The translations under genes were made by a program, and so were the position numbers. The notes beneath the pieces are model-generated. The model worked only from the letters and a program-made list of their open reading frames with translations, was not told where the DNA came from and ran no database searches. Positions 1-8,821 of a stretch of DNA of 64,000 nt are shown here, in pieces. The stretch comes from Alteribacillus bidgolensis. GTDB lineage: Bacteria; Bacillota; Bacilli; Bacillales; Marinococcaceae. The stretch spans positions 1,302,001 to 1,366,000 of the forward strand of contig NZ_KZ614149.1 of NCBI RefSeq assembly GCF_002886255.1, read 5' to 3'. Within the stretch, counting starts at the first letter, position 1. Every line of letters starts with the position of its first letter.

Positions 1-33
1 TTAGTGAAATAAGCCATTAGTCTCAGGGGGACA

Positions 34-114
34 TTAGAAAAACTCGACTTTCCGCCAACTCAAATGGCGAAAGTCGTAGTTTTACTTATACATTGATCCA
101 TTAACAAAATTAAA
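34..114 (+). repeat. Dispersed two-hairpin intergenic repeat, copy 1
   Basis: About 80 bp just downstream of the MFS gene stop codon. The first half folds into a long stem: AAAACT, CGACTTTC and GCCA pair with TGGC, GAAAGTCG and AGTTTT, with one bulge on each arm. The second half carries the conserved GATCC(A/T)TTAACAAA tail. Related copies lie at 3613, 8704 and 28398, with shorter derivatives at 4212 and 29219. It is neither coding nor a known insertion sequence; it resembles a MITE- or REP-like element. Confidence 0.75.
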
Positions 115-1338
115 TTAATTTTGATCAGCCGTCTTTGCATATTCCTGTACCGCTTGTTTTTCTCCTGCCTCCATCCTTGCCATTCTTCTAGTACAAACAA
201 GAGTTACGCATAGAAGGAAAAGAGAACCCGCTGCGACACCCGGCCAGCCAAACTGCGGCCACAACCAGCCGTAATAAAAACTGCCAAGGCTTCCTCCTAA
301 ATAGTAAGACGTTAAATACAAGCCTGACGCACTTGCTTTTGCTTTTTCTGCATGTCTTGTAACCCAAGAACTCGAACTGGAATGAGCAAAAAAGAAGCCA
401 AAGCTAAGCACTAAGAGCGCTAAGATAACAATGGGGAATGAAGGAATGAACGATAACAGCAATGCAAGAGCCATAAGACCAATTCCAATAAAAATACAAG
501 ATGTTTGCTGCCATTTTTGTGCTGCTTTGCCTGCTAACGTTGAACTGACAGTACCTGCTCCATACGTAAGAAACAATAAGCCCAGCACCGCTGTAGATAC
601 GTGAAACGGTTCCCCGCTAAGGTAGTAAGTTATAAAGTTAAAAATGCCGATAAATACGAGAAAATGAAGACCGCCTATAATATAGGCATAACGCATCACA
701 GTATTTGCCAGGTGCTCTTTATTATCGGCCAGCACTTCTTTTAATTGAAATGGTCTAGATTTAAATTGCTTAGATCGAGGCAAAAACAGATAAACTATAA
801 AAAACAACACAAAACTGATACTGGCCATAACAACAAAGGCACCTCGCCAGTCCCAAATATCTGTCAATACCCCGCTCAGCACTCTTCCACCCATGCCTCC
901 TACACTGTTACAGCTAATATAGATCCCTACAGCAACAGTCATCGCTCTCATCTTATACTCTTCGCTAATGTAAGCCATTGCTGCCACGGGAATTCCAGCA
1001 AGAGCAGCCGCTTGAAAGATTCTTGCTGCCAGCAGCCACTCAAAGGAAGGAGCCATACTAATCGCCAATGTTCCAAGCGTACCAAGAGCCATTGAGATAA
1101 ATATTATATTTCTTCTACCAAACGCATCAGAGAGAGCTGTATAAAGAAAAAAGCTGATTCCTAACACGAATAGAGAAACAGAGATCGTTAAGCTGGACAC
1201 GGTTTCGGAAATTCCAAATTCTTCTGTAAACAACGGCAAGAGCGGTTGTGGGAAATACATATTGGCAAATATAAGCAGAGACGAAGCCCCTAATGCTGCC
1301 GTTGCTTTCCAAAATGTCTTTGTTTTAACATCTATCAC
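115..1338 (-). CDS. MFS transporter (arabinose-efflux/YgaY-like)
   Basis: Predicted 12-TM major facilitator protein of about 407 residues in the cytoplasmic membrane, most likely a proton-driven efflux pump of unknown substrate. The N-terminal half carries the loop 2-3 motif SDAFGRRN, and both six-helix halves are visible. The start is probably the GTG at 1338, which has AGAAGG about nine bases upstream; the ATG at 1362 has no site. It is divergent from a LysR regulator starting at 1460, an arrangement typical of a regulator controlling its neighbouring exporter. Repeat copy 1 begins at its stop codon and may act as terminator. Family assignment is firm; the substrate is not known. Confidence 0.88.
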   Translation of the reverse strand: MIDVKTKTFWKATAALGASSLLIFANMYFPQPLLPLFTEEFGISETVSSLTISVSLFVLGISFFLYTALSDAFGRRNIIFISMALGTLGTLAISMAPSFEWLLAARIFQAAALAGIPVAAMAYISEEYKMRAMTVAVGIYISCNSVGGMGGRVLSGVLTDIWDWRGAFVVMASISFVLFFIVYLFLPRSKQFKSRPFQLKEVLADNKEHLANTVMRYAYIIGGLHFLVFIGIFNFITYYLSGEPFHVSTAVLGLLFLTYGAGTVSSTLAGKAAQKWQQTSCIFIGIGLMALALLLSFIPSFPIVILALLVLSFGFFFAHSSSSSWVTRHAEKAKASASGLYLTSYYLGGSLGSFYYGWLWPQFGWPGVAAGSLFLLCVTLVCTRRMARMEAGEKQAVQEYAKTADQN

Positions 1339-1459
1339 GACAAATGGCCTTCTTTCTATCATGGAGTCATATCATTTATGCTACCAGTGATTTTTTCATA
1401 AATAAAATATATAATAATTATTAAATCGATAACTTTTTTTTATTTAAGGTGGGAACAGG

Positions 1460-2338
1460 ATGAATCTTAAACAACTTATCTACTTTTTGACCATCATCGA
1501 ACACGAAAGTTTTACGAAAGCAGCTGCTGAACTTCGAGTCGCACAGCCTGCGATTACAAAATCTATTCAAAATCTTGAACATGAAATAGGTCTGCGCCTA
1601 TTCATTCGTGAAAAACGAAGCGTGCGGTTAACAATGGAAGGCAGCGTGTTAAAAAAGCACGCGTTGGAAATCCGTCAAAAAATAAACCAAACAAAAAAAG
1701 AATTAAAAGAAATAAAAGAGGGGATTCGCGGAACCGTTCAAATTGGCATTCCGTCGATGGCAGGGTCGTATTATTTTCCCGACAAACTGTCTCTCTTTAA
1801 AGAAAAGCATCCAGACATGGAAATAGACATATACGAAGCAGGCACTACTGCTATAGAAAAGGAAATTTTAGAAGGAAATTTGGAAATGGGTACAGTGGTA
1901 GTGGATGAAGTCTCGGAGATGCTTGATATTCACCCTTTTTTGCAGGAACCGCTAATGTTGGTCGTCCCTCCCTCACATCCTCTGGCTTCTAGCTCCTCCG
2001 TTTCTTTAGAAAAGCTTGTACATGAACCTTTAATTTTATTTAAAGAAGGATACTACCAGCGAAAAGTGATTGACCGGGCTGGGGAGTTAGCGGGGAAAAG
2101 TCCTCATATTGCTTTTGAAACCAATCAAATTTCGATGGCAAAATCATTAACTGAAAGAAGCTTTGGAGTTACTGTTTTTTTAAACATGGTGATTCGTTCA
2201 GACGAAAATCTAGTTGCAATTCCTTTTGACCCGCCGATTATTTTAACTTTGGGAATTGCCCATAAAAAAAATTTGCCGCTGTCCACGGCAAACGACATTT
2301 TTCTATCTTTTTTAAAAAAAGAAGTACGCGATCAATAA
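1460..2338 (+). CDS. LysR-family transcriptional regulator
   Basis: A 292-residue protein with an N-terminal winged helix-turn-helix (residues about 1-60; the AELRVAQPAITKSIQNLE region is the recognition helix) and a C-terminal periplasmic-binding-like effector domain (about 90-290). Length and layout are standard for LysR regulators of the CynR/CysL/GltC type. The ATG is preceded by AAGGTGG. It is divergent from the MFS gene across a very AT-rich gap of about 120 bp, so it probably controls that transporter and itself. The effector cannot be deduced from sequence. Confidence 0.92.
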   Translation: MNLKQLIYFLTIIEHESFTKAAAELRVAQPAITKSIQNLEHEIGLRLFIREKRSVRLTMEGSVLKKHALEIRQKINQTKKELKEIKEGIRGTVQIGIPSMAGSYYFPDKLSLFKEKHPDMEIDIYEAGTTAIEKEILEGNLEMGTVVVDEVSEMLDIHPFLQEPLMLVVPPSHPLASSSSVSLEKLVHEPLILFKEGYYQRKVIDRAGELAGKSPHIAFETNQISMAKSLTERSFGVTVFLNMVIRSDENLVAIPFDPPIILTLGIAHKKNLPLSTANDIFLSFLKKEVRDQ

Positions 2339-2359
2339 CTTGGAAAAATAATCAGGGAA

Positions 2360-3358
2360 CTACTCGACACCCGTTTCGATAAATACGGTTGTACGTTCTG
2401 CGAGATCTAGGTCGGTAATAACATAATCTCTTCCTTGATTGGAATAGGCTTTAAACACCCGAATGACCGGGCGCTGGGGCAGCCCTTTGTGCTGGCTGAC
2501 GACAATTCCTGCCTCACCTGTAATCAATTTTACCTGGCTTCCAGCTGGATAAAATGCAATCGTTCGTAAAAACTTCCAGACTACAGTAAAACCTAAAAGA
2601 TGTTCACACGCTTCAGTTCATCATATTCTCCACCACCATTTACGAGATTATTATAATAGTTAGCGACAGCTGTAATTCTGGCAAGCGAGTGAATATCTTT
2701 TTCTTTCATTGACAGCGGCAGGCCGCTTCCGTTAATATGATGCTCATGGTGGGCAAGCGCAATGTGAGAGAAAAGCGTGCTTATTTCTTTGTTTTTTCTT
2801 AAAAAATTGAAGCCAATGCAAGAATGATGCTCATCTGAACTTCTGCTTCCCGGTAGAATCTTTCCGATATCATGCAGCAGGGCCCCGGTTGCAAGTTCTT
2901 GCAGCTTTGTCCGGTCTAACCCCATTTTTCGTTCCGGTTAAGACTGCCATAATACATACATTCATAGAATGCATATATAACGCATTATCGGTCGTTCGAA
3001 TATCTGTTAAGTTTAAAAGAATATTACTGTTTAATAGGATTTCGTCCATTAAAGCATATACCGATTTATTTATCGCTTTTATATCTAAGTCTCCACCACT
3101 TTGTACATATTGAAAGGATTCGGCCAGCTGAGAAACTGTTGTTCTTCTCGTTTTTTCAGTAACAACTTCTTCTACGGTGACATCACTCAATGCTTCTTCT
3201 TCTAAATAAACGGCCTGTACTCCCATATGATGTAATTTTGAGATTAAACCAACAGTAAGAGGGACGCCTGCATTTAATAAAATACGGCCGTCACTGGCAT
3301 AAATATGGCGTGCTAATTTATCTCCCTGCTCGATATGCTGTGTTAAAGTGTACCGCAT
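2360..3358 (-). pseudogene. Broken HD-GYP domain phosphodiesterase gene
   Basis: HD-GYP proteins hydrolyse cyclic di-nucleotides. The N-terminal part (start ATG 3358 behind GGAAGGTG) reads through the helical region to about 2925. There the frame is lost in a run of five A; removing one A restores continuity with ALLHDIGKI and the HHEHHINGSGLP segment (HD and degenerate GYP motifs) in the next frame. A second break near 2600 leads, in another frame, to the family C-terminus (FLRTIAFYPAGSQVKLI up to a stop at 2360). About 20 residues between the HD-GYP core and that C-terminus seem to be missing. Two independent lesions argue for a real pseudogene, though the first could be a sequencing error. 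Confidence 0.8.
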
Positions 3359-3464
3359 AAGTATCACCTTCCGAGCTTTTGTTTCTATGATTATAATAAT
3401 AAATTACTAATTCCTCTATTATATCGGACAGTCAGGCCAAAATAACAAGCATATTTATTAGAAA

Positions 3465-3580
3465 AGCGCAATCGCTGGTCAGCCGCAACAAGTTAATGTT
3501 CTCCAGGCAAAAAAGTCGCTTTTTGACTTTTATGACTGGAGGTTATTGAACCTCGAGCGGCTGGGCGCTGAAGCTAGACA
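3465..3580 (+). repeat. Bacillaceae-type intergenic repeat (degenerate)
   Basis: Non-coding block starting GCGCAATCGCTGGTCAGCC and ending GGCTGGGCGCTGAAGCTAGACA-like sequence, with internal short inverted pieces (GTCGC...). From memory it resembles the long GC-richer intergenic repeats scattered in many Bacillaceae genomes that end in GCGCTGGAGCTAGACA. Only one copy is in this window, so repetition is not demonstrated here. Confidence 0.5.
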
Positions 3581-3612
3581 TGGAAAACGCCAAACTTCTA
3601 TACTTTCTTACT

Positions 3613-3684
3613 ATTAAAAAAACTCGGGTTGCCATCCAGTACTCATGGCAATATACTTTGATCCTTTAACAAAGTTAACTTTCT
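3613..3684 (+). repeat. Dispersed two-hairpin intergenic repeat, copy 2
   Basis: Has the ATTAAAAAAACTCGGGTTGCC start and the tail ACTTTGATCCTTTAACAAAGT, whose ends form a six-base stem (ACTTTG with CAAAGT). The first hairpin is shortened to TTGCCAT/ATGGCAA, so it looks like a partly deleted copy. Confidence 0.65.
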
Positions 3685-3763
3685 TAAAGAATTAAAAAAA
3701 GAAAAGCCGTATCAATTTGCTGATCGGAATTATTCAGCAATTGTAACAGCTTTTCGTTATTCG

Positions 3764-4156
3764 TTAATGACGTGTTGTTTTTAAATAAGATTTTGCAACA
3801 TAACGAACATCTGGAGACCAATGATTCAAGGAAGCAGTCATTGCTTTTTCTACGGTTTCAACGCCTTCTTCCTCCCAATAACCGAGAACTTCTTCTGCCC
3901 CGGCGTCTTGCAGAAAAGAATGTACCGCCGAACATACTTTATCGGAGTCTTCTCCTTTCACACGCATATGAATCTTGTCACCAATTCGAATGGTTGTAAA
4001 TACGGACATCATGCCAAGTACACTTTTTCCGTTTGCTGCCGTATTCTTTTTTTCCATGAACACATCACTTTCATAGTGTTCTAAAAGGTGTACAAGCTCT
4101 AGCACTTTATGAACGGATAAGCTTTTGAACAACGAAATCGTTTCCTGTTGTTCCAT
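3764..4156 (-). CDS. HPr-like domain protein with altered active-site region
   Basis: A 130-residue cytoplasmic protein. Residues about 10-85 align by pattern with the PTS phosphocarrier HPr: a helix following a histidine (SVHKVLELVHLL) and the GKSVLGMMS segment, which corresponds to the HPr Ser46 region. The usual HARPA catalytic stretch is replaced by HKVLE, so phosphotransfer is doubtful. About 45 extra C-terminal residues are present. The ATG at 4156 has AAAAGGAG at good spacing, better than the ATG two codons earlier. It stands alone between terminator-like hairpins. I infer an HPr-fold protein of unknown role. Confidence 0.6.
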   Translation of the reverse strand: MEQQETISLFKSLSVHKVLELVHLLEHYESDVFMEKKNTAANGKSVLGMMSVFTTIRIGDKIHMRVKGEDSDKVCSAVHSFLQDAGAEEVLGYWEEEGVETVEKAMTASLNHWSPDVRYVAKSYLKTTRH

Positions 4157-4211
4157 TATCATCTTCTCCTTTTTACACTGTTTAGCATTAAAAACAAGTC
4201 AGTCAACAATA

Positions 4212-4246
4212 TTAGAAAAACTCAGCTTGCCGCCGAGTTTTTCTAA
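4212..4246. terminator. Bidirectional hairpin terminator derived from the dispersed repeat
   Basis: Perfect 12-base stem TTAGAAAAACTC / GAGTTTTTCTAA around an 11-base loop. The left arm is identical to the start of the dispersed repeat, so this looks like a repeat copy reduced to a terminator. It lies between the convergent-side end of the MscS gene region and the HPr-like start. Confidence 0.7.
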
Positions 4247-4333
4247 CGATCTTTAAAGCCTACCCTATTATAAATAGTTCTTCTAAAAATATCTACCGGT
4301 TTGTGAGAAGAATTCACAGAAATGTCGCACCTG

Positions 4334-5473
4334 TTATTCATCCACTGTTTCTTTTCTAGTTGTCTTCTTCAGATGGTTGTCTTCAAGCGCTGCGTAAAAG
4401 TCTTCTGGATACCTTTCCACATACATTGACCTTGATGGGAAAGCAATGTTTACTTCTTCTTCTTCTAAAATTTTAATCACTTCAAGGTTCATTTTCTGCT
4501 TGATGTCAAACCATTCCACCCATGCAGTTGTTTTTGTGAAAAAGTAAAGAAATATATTATATGAAGAAGCACCCATTTCATTTAATTTTACGATAATAAG
4601 TTCTTTGTCTATGTCTTCGTGCTCTTGCAGCATATCTTCGATTCTTTCTACTACGCGCTCTAGCTTTTTCCTTGAAGTAGCATACTCCACACCGACGTTA
4701 AAACTAATCAAACGCTTGTCCATTTCTGACCAGTTTGTAATGGCTTCATGCGCTAACGTTCGGTTCGGCACAGTTACAAGCGAATCTTCAAACGTGCGCA
4801 CTTTCGTACTGCGAAAAGATATATCCTCTACAATCCCTTCGACTGTCGGTGTTTCAATCCAATCACCATTTTTAAATGGACGTTCAGTGACGATGATAAT
4901 ACCGCCAAAAAAGTTGCTGAGCGTATCTTGAGCAGCCAGCGCAAAAGCCAGTCCGCCAAGACCTAACCCTGCAATAAATCCATTAATATCATAATCCCAC
5001 TCATATGCCACAACAGTAATGGTCAGCGCGATAATAACAAAACGCAGCAGCTTCGATAAAAAGGGAATAAGCATGCTGTCTTCGCCGTCTTCCATTTTTT
5101 CAGAAATTTTATCAAACAAACTTGAAGACGTCGAAACAAAATTGAACAGCCCCCATCCTACGCAAACAATAATAATGGACCTGTATATAGTATTAATTAA
5201 ACCTAATTGTTCACGTGGAATAGGCAAGTATAAAATTGCCAAGTAAATTCCCAGCACGCCGATAAAAAAACGGATCGGCTTTTCAAATGCAACGAGCATA
5301 TTCGTAAATATATCAGTCGGCGATTTCTTTGCAAACCGCATCACAAATCGAAACAGATAGGCTGTAAAAATTTTGCGGAAAATAAAGATAAGCAAAAATA
5401 TAGCAAACGCAATTCCCATATCAATCCAAGGAAGATCTAAAAACCAATACCACCAATTGTATAAATAATCCAT
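4334..5473 (-). CDS. MscS-family mechanosensitive ion channel
   Basis: A 379-residue membrane protein with about five N-terminal hydrophobic helices and the pore helix rich in Gly/Ala (GFIAGLGLGGLAFALAAQD, residues about 170-190), followed by the beta domain (GDWIETPTVEGIVEDISFRST) and a cytosolic alpha/beta end. These are the defining parts of small-conductance mechanosensitive channels, which release solutes on osmotic downshock. The start at 5473 has GGAGGGAAGG directly upstream; an earlier in-frame ATG at 5491 has none. It is longer at the N-terminus than E. coli MscS, like the YhdY/YkuT group. Monocistronic. Confidence 0.92.
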   Translation of the reverse strand: MDYLYNWWYWFLDLPWIDMGIAFAIFLLIFIFRKIFTAYLFRFVMRFAKKSPTDIFTNMLVAFEKPIRFFIGVLGIYLAILYLPIPREQLGLINTIYRSIIIVCVGWGLFNFVSTSSSLFDKISEKMEDGEDSMLIPFLSKLLRFVIIALTITVVAYEWDYDINGFIAGLGLGGLAFALAAQDTLSNFFGGIIIVTERPFKNGDWIETPTVEGIVEDISFRSTKVRTFEDSLVTVPNRTLAHEAITNWSEMDKRLISFNVGVEYATSRKKLERVVERIEDMLQEHEDIDKELIIVKLNEMGASSYNIFLYFFTKTTAWVEWFDIKQKMNLEVIKILEEEEVNIAFPSRSMYVERYPEDFYAALEDNHLKKTTRKETVDE

Positions 5474-5942
5474 TGCCTTCCCTCCATACAAATCATTACC
5501 CGTTTTATCTTAACATGTTGCAATATTTAACTTCCATTTATATATCATCAGAATAAAATTACAGGTAGTATAAAACAGCAAAACTGAAGAGCACAGGACC
5601 CTACAGAACTGCCGCTCGTGTATATATTTATTGATAAAGACTGGTCTAAAAACAATTAATGTTTTTGTTCCTTCCTTTGGATCACGGAGTTTTCATATAA
5701 CTTCCTTTTATCTGCCTGATATATAAGCAAAGAGGAGAGATTTGGGTAAACTACTCCCTCTGGAGCTATCCCAATTGTCAGATCTCAACAAACGCAAACT
5801 GGAAAAGTATTACTGACATAAATCTGAAGGTTCAAGGAAAAATAATGAACAGCTTAAAAATATATACATCATTACCTCTTATTTACTGAATGCCTGTAAT
5901 CATGCACAGCCCCAAAAACATTTGCTGCTGCCGTTTCACTAT
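5474..5942. other. Intergenic region upstream of the first ger operon
   Basis: About 470 bp, AT-rich, with no gene or clear repeat. It must hold the divergent promoters for the MscS channel and the ger operon. I could not point to a convincing forespore sigma-G promoter by eye. Confidence 0.5.
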
Positions 5943-7571
5943 ATGTTCAAGAGAGATCATAAGGGGACAAAGAAAGTGATACGTAAATTAAATAAAATTT
6001 TAAAAACAAGCAAACCAAAAAAAAACAAATCAAAAAATGAACAGTTGCTAGGAAACTCTTCTCAACCTTCTAATAATCAAACACCTATATCTAAAAATAT
6101 TGACGAAAACGAAAAGTTTCTTCGTTCCCTTTATGAGAACAGTTTTGATGTGGTTTTTCGCGAGTTTTCTATTGCAAGAAAAGAAAAAGCACTTCTTATA
6201 TACATTGATGGTATGTCTAATTTGGAAGAAATCGATAAACATATTCTTTCTCCATTAATGAAGGAAAGCATTGATAAAGATTACGAAAGTCTATCCGTTT
6301 TAGTTAAAAATGTATTATCGGTATCGGAAGTAGAAGAAATTAATTCATTTAAGCGATTAACACAGGCGTTATCTTACGGGAAACCAATAGTTTTAATAGA
6401 AGGGTTTGATCATGCCGTTGCTTTCGGGCTGCAAAAATGGGATCAGCGCGGCATTGAGGAACCCATTTCAGAAGCAGTCGTGCAAGGGCCTCGTGAAGGT
6501 TTTAACGAAGTGCTTAAAACGAACGCTACCATGTTACGGCGGAGGATCAGAAGTCCTCAATTTAAAATGAAGACAAAACAAATTGGGAGATATACGGCAA
6601 CTGAAATTGCAATATGCTACGTGGAAGGTTTAGCAGAACCGACACTGCTTGAAGAAGTAGAAAATCGATTGGAACGTATCGATATCGACGGTATATTGGA
6701 AAGCACTTATTTAGAGGAAATGATTGAAGACGATCCGACCTCTCCATTTCCACAGATGCTTCGTACAGAAAGACCGGATGCAGCAGCTGCTAATTTATTA
6801 GAAGGACGAGTAGTTCTTATTATAGATGGCACTCCCTTAGTCATCATTGTTCCTTCCACACTATTTGCATTAATGCAATCTGGAGATGATTATTATAATC
6901 GCTATATGGCTGGGACAGCCATTCGCTGGTTGCGGTTTGTTTTCTTACTTATCGCGCTTATGTTTCCTGCGCTTTATGTCGCTCTTATGACCTATCACCA
7001 AGAAATGATACCTTCGGCTCTTTTATTTTCTATTGCAGCTTCTCGGGAAGAAGTCCCTTTTCCCGTGCTGGTCGAAGTTCTCCTGATGGAATTCACGTTT
7101 GAAGCTTTGCGGGAAGCTGGATTAAGGCTTCCCAAACAGATAGGTTCTGCAGTCAGCATTGTCGGTGCTCTTGTAATTGGCGAAGCAGCAGTTACAGCAG
7201 GAATTGTGTCTGCACCTATGGTTATTGTGGTAGCGGTAACCGGAATTGCTTCTTTTACGATACCTCGTTATACAGCGAGCGTCAGCATCCGATTGCTTCG
7301 TTTTCCTTTAATATTTTTAGCCTCCTTTCTCGGTTTGCTTGGCATTATGCTAGGCCTTATAATGCTTGGCACTCATTTGTGCACATTGCGTTCCTTTGGT
7401 GTCCCTTATTTATCTCCAGTTGCTCCTTTAAACGGTTCTCAATTGAAAGATGTCATTATACGGGCACCTTGGTACAAGTTGAATAAAAGGCCCCATTTCA
7501 CCGGCGGCTATAATAAATACCGCCAGGCTCCCGGCCAAAAACCAGGCCCTAAAAAAAGGAATGGGAGATGA
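5943..7571 (+). CDS. Spore germinant receptor subunit A (GerA family)
   Basis: About 542 residues. A hydrophilic N-terminal domain (residues 1-290, very Lys/Asn-rich at the start) is followed by about five membrane helices (290-490) and a cytosolic tail with the family signature RPHFTGGYNKYRQ. The segment FEALREAGLRLPKQIG is highly typical of GerAA/GerKA/GerBA. The A subunit forms the germinant receptor with B and C in the spore inner membrane. The start is uncertain: ATG 5943 is the natural choice, a TTG at 5922 is possible, and neither has a strong ribosome site. First gene of an A-B-C-D operon, overlapping gerB-like by four bases if the latter starts at 7568. Confidence 0.95.
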   Translation: MFKRDHKGTKKVIRKLNKILKTSKPKKNKSKNEQLLGNSSQPSNNQTPISKNIDENEKFLRSLYENSFDVVFREFSIARKEKALLIYIDGMSNLEEIDKHILSPLMKESIDKDYESLSVLVKNVLSVSEVEEINSFKRLTQALSYGKPIVLIEGFDHAVAFGLQKWDQRGIEEPISEAVVQGPREGFNEVLKTNATMLRRRIRSPQFKMKTKQIGRYTATEIAICYVEGLAEPTLLEEVENRLERIDIDGILESTYLEEMIEDDPTSPFPQMLRTERPDAAAANLLEGRVVLIIDGTPLVIIVPSTLFALMQSGDDYYNRYMAGTAIRWLRFVFLLIALMFPALYVALMTYHQEMIPSALLFSIAASREEVPFPVLVEVLLMEFTFEALREAGLRLPKQIGSAVSIVGALVIGEAAVTAGIVSAPMVIVVAVTGIASFTIPRYTASVSIRLLRFPLIFLASFLGLLGIMLGLIMLGTHLCTLRSFGVPYLSPVAPLNGSQLKDVIIRAPWYKLNKRPHFTGGYNKYRQAPGQKPGPKKRNGR

Positions 7572-7609
7572 ATGAAAGAATAACGATTCAAAAATGGGAG
7601 GAATTAGCA

Positions 7610-8695
7610 ATGGAAACAGGAAGAATTTCCGGATTGCAAATGGCTATCATGATGCACTCAGCCATTTTAGCTACCGTTATTCTTATAGTTCCTGCCATTA
7701 TTGCAAAAGAGGCAAAACAAGATTTATGGATCGTTCCTATTACTGCTTCTATAGCTGGATTTTTAGCATTATTTGTAATCATTCAATTACACAAATTGTT
7801 TCCGAAAAAAACATTCATTCAATACAGTGAAGATATTATCGGACGTATACCAGCAAAAATTCTTTCTTTCGTCTATATTTTATTTTTCCTGCAAACTACC
7901 AGCGGCATGTTTAGACAATATGCAGAATTTGTTTCAGGCAACTTTTTGTTAAAAACCCCTTCCCTCGTAATTTTTGCCTCGATGGCTTTTGTTTGTGCCT
8001 TCGCCGTTCGCGGCGGTATCGAAGTAATAGGAAGAACAGCACAATTGTTTATTCCGACTGTGACATTATTGTTTTTTCTTCTGCTTATATTTTTAATTCC
8101 TGAGATGGATGTCGAGAATATGTACCCCGTATTTGAGAATGGCATAAAGCCGATTATGAAAGCATCCTCTACACCTGCAGCCTGGTTCAGCGAGTTTATG
8201 CTGATTTCTTTTATGCTTCCATATTTAAAAGAACGAGAGGAAGGGATGAAGTGGGGAATCATTTCTATTGTAAGTGTTATTATCCTCATGGTAGTTACCA
8301 ATATAACAAGCTTATTCGTTTTCGGCGAAACAACCGTAAAACTGACATACCCCATTATGAGTGCTGCTCGATATATCAGTATTGGTGATTTTTTTGAACA
8401 CCTAGAAGCAGTGATTATGGCTATTTGGGTGTTAAGTGTATTTATCAAAATATCCGTCTTTTATTATGTACTTGTTCTAGCTACTGCCCAATGGTTACCG
8501 CTTTCCAATTATAAACCGCTTGTTTTACCTTTTGGTTTTTTATTAACTGTTATGGCAGCTTGGATGCCTAGTTTACCCGAGCAATCAGACTATATCAGCA
8601 AAGTCATTCCCTTTAAACTGCCACTTTTTTATCTAGTCATTCCGATGATACTTTTGGTGATAGCAAAAATTCGAAGATTATCCGGTAATCATTAA
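7610..8695 (+). CDS. Spore germinant receptor subunit B (endospore germination permease)
   Basis: Ten-helix membrane protein of the amino acid-polyamine-organocation fold, the subunit that binds the germinant in Ger receptors. I place the start at ATG 7610 (N-terminus METGRISGLQMA), which has GGGAGGAATT upstream and matches the N-terminus of the paralogue starting at 42262. An ATG at 7568 overlapping the gerA stop would add 14 residues. The motif VFGETTVKLTYP is shared with the second copy. Part of the same operon as the A, C and D subunits. Confidence 0.93.
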   Translation: METGRISGLQMAIMMHSAILATVILIVPAIIAKEAKQDLWIVPITASIAGFLALFVIIQLHKLFPKKTFIQYSEDIIGRIPAKILSFVYILFFLQTTSGMFRQYAEFVSGNFLLKTPSLVIFASMAFVCAFAVRGGIEVIGRTAQLFIPTVTLLFFLLLIFLIPEMDVENMYPVFENGIKPIMKASSTPAAWFSEFMLISFMLPYLKEREEGMKWGIISIVSVIILMVVTNITSLFVFGETTVKLTYPIMSAARYISIGDFFEHLEAVIMAIWVLSVFIKISVFYYVLVLATAQWLPLSNYKPLVLPFGFLLTVMAAWMPSLPEQSDYISKVIPFKLPLFYLVIPMILLVIAKIRRLSGNH

Positions 8696-8703
8696 AACTG
8701 CTT

Positions 8704-8790
8704 TTAGAAAAACGCAGCTTACCGCCAAGTCCAAATGGCAGAAGCCTTCGTTTTTCTTATACTCTGATCCTTCAACAAAGTTAAACATTT
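8704..8790 (+). repeat. Dispersed two-hairpin intergenic repeat, copy 3 (inside the ger operon)
   Basis: Begins TTAGAAAAACGCAGCTTACC and ends CTCTGATCCTTCAACAAAGT. The outer stem is AAAAACG/CGTTTTT where copy 1 has AAAACT/AGTTTT, a compensatory change. It sits between the B and C subunit genes of one operon, so it is probably transcribed and could lower or stabilise the downstream message. Confidence 0.75.
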
Positions 8791-8821
8791 CTAAATTACA
8801 AAAAAGGATGGGGGCAACCAA

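Noticed and set aside
7873..8448. Long antisense frame across the gerB-like gene (191 codons)
   Set aside because: It mirrors the membrane-protein codons of the real gene, has no ribosome site and no family signal. The same applies to many shadow frames in membrane genes.
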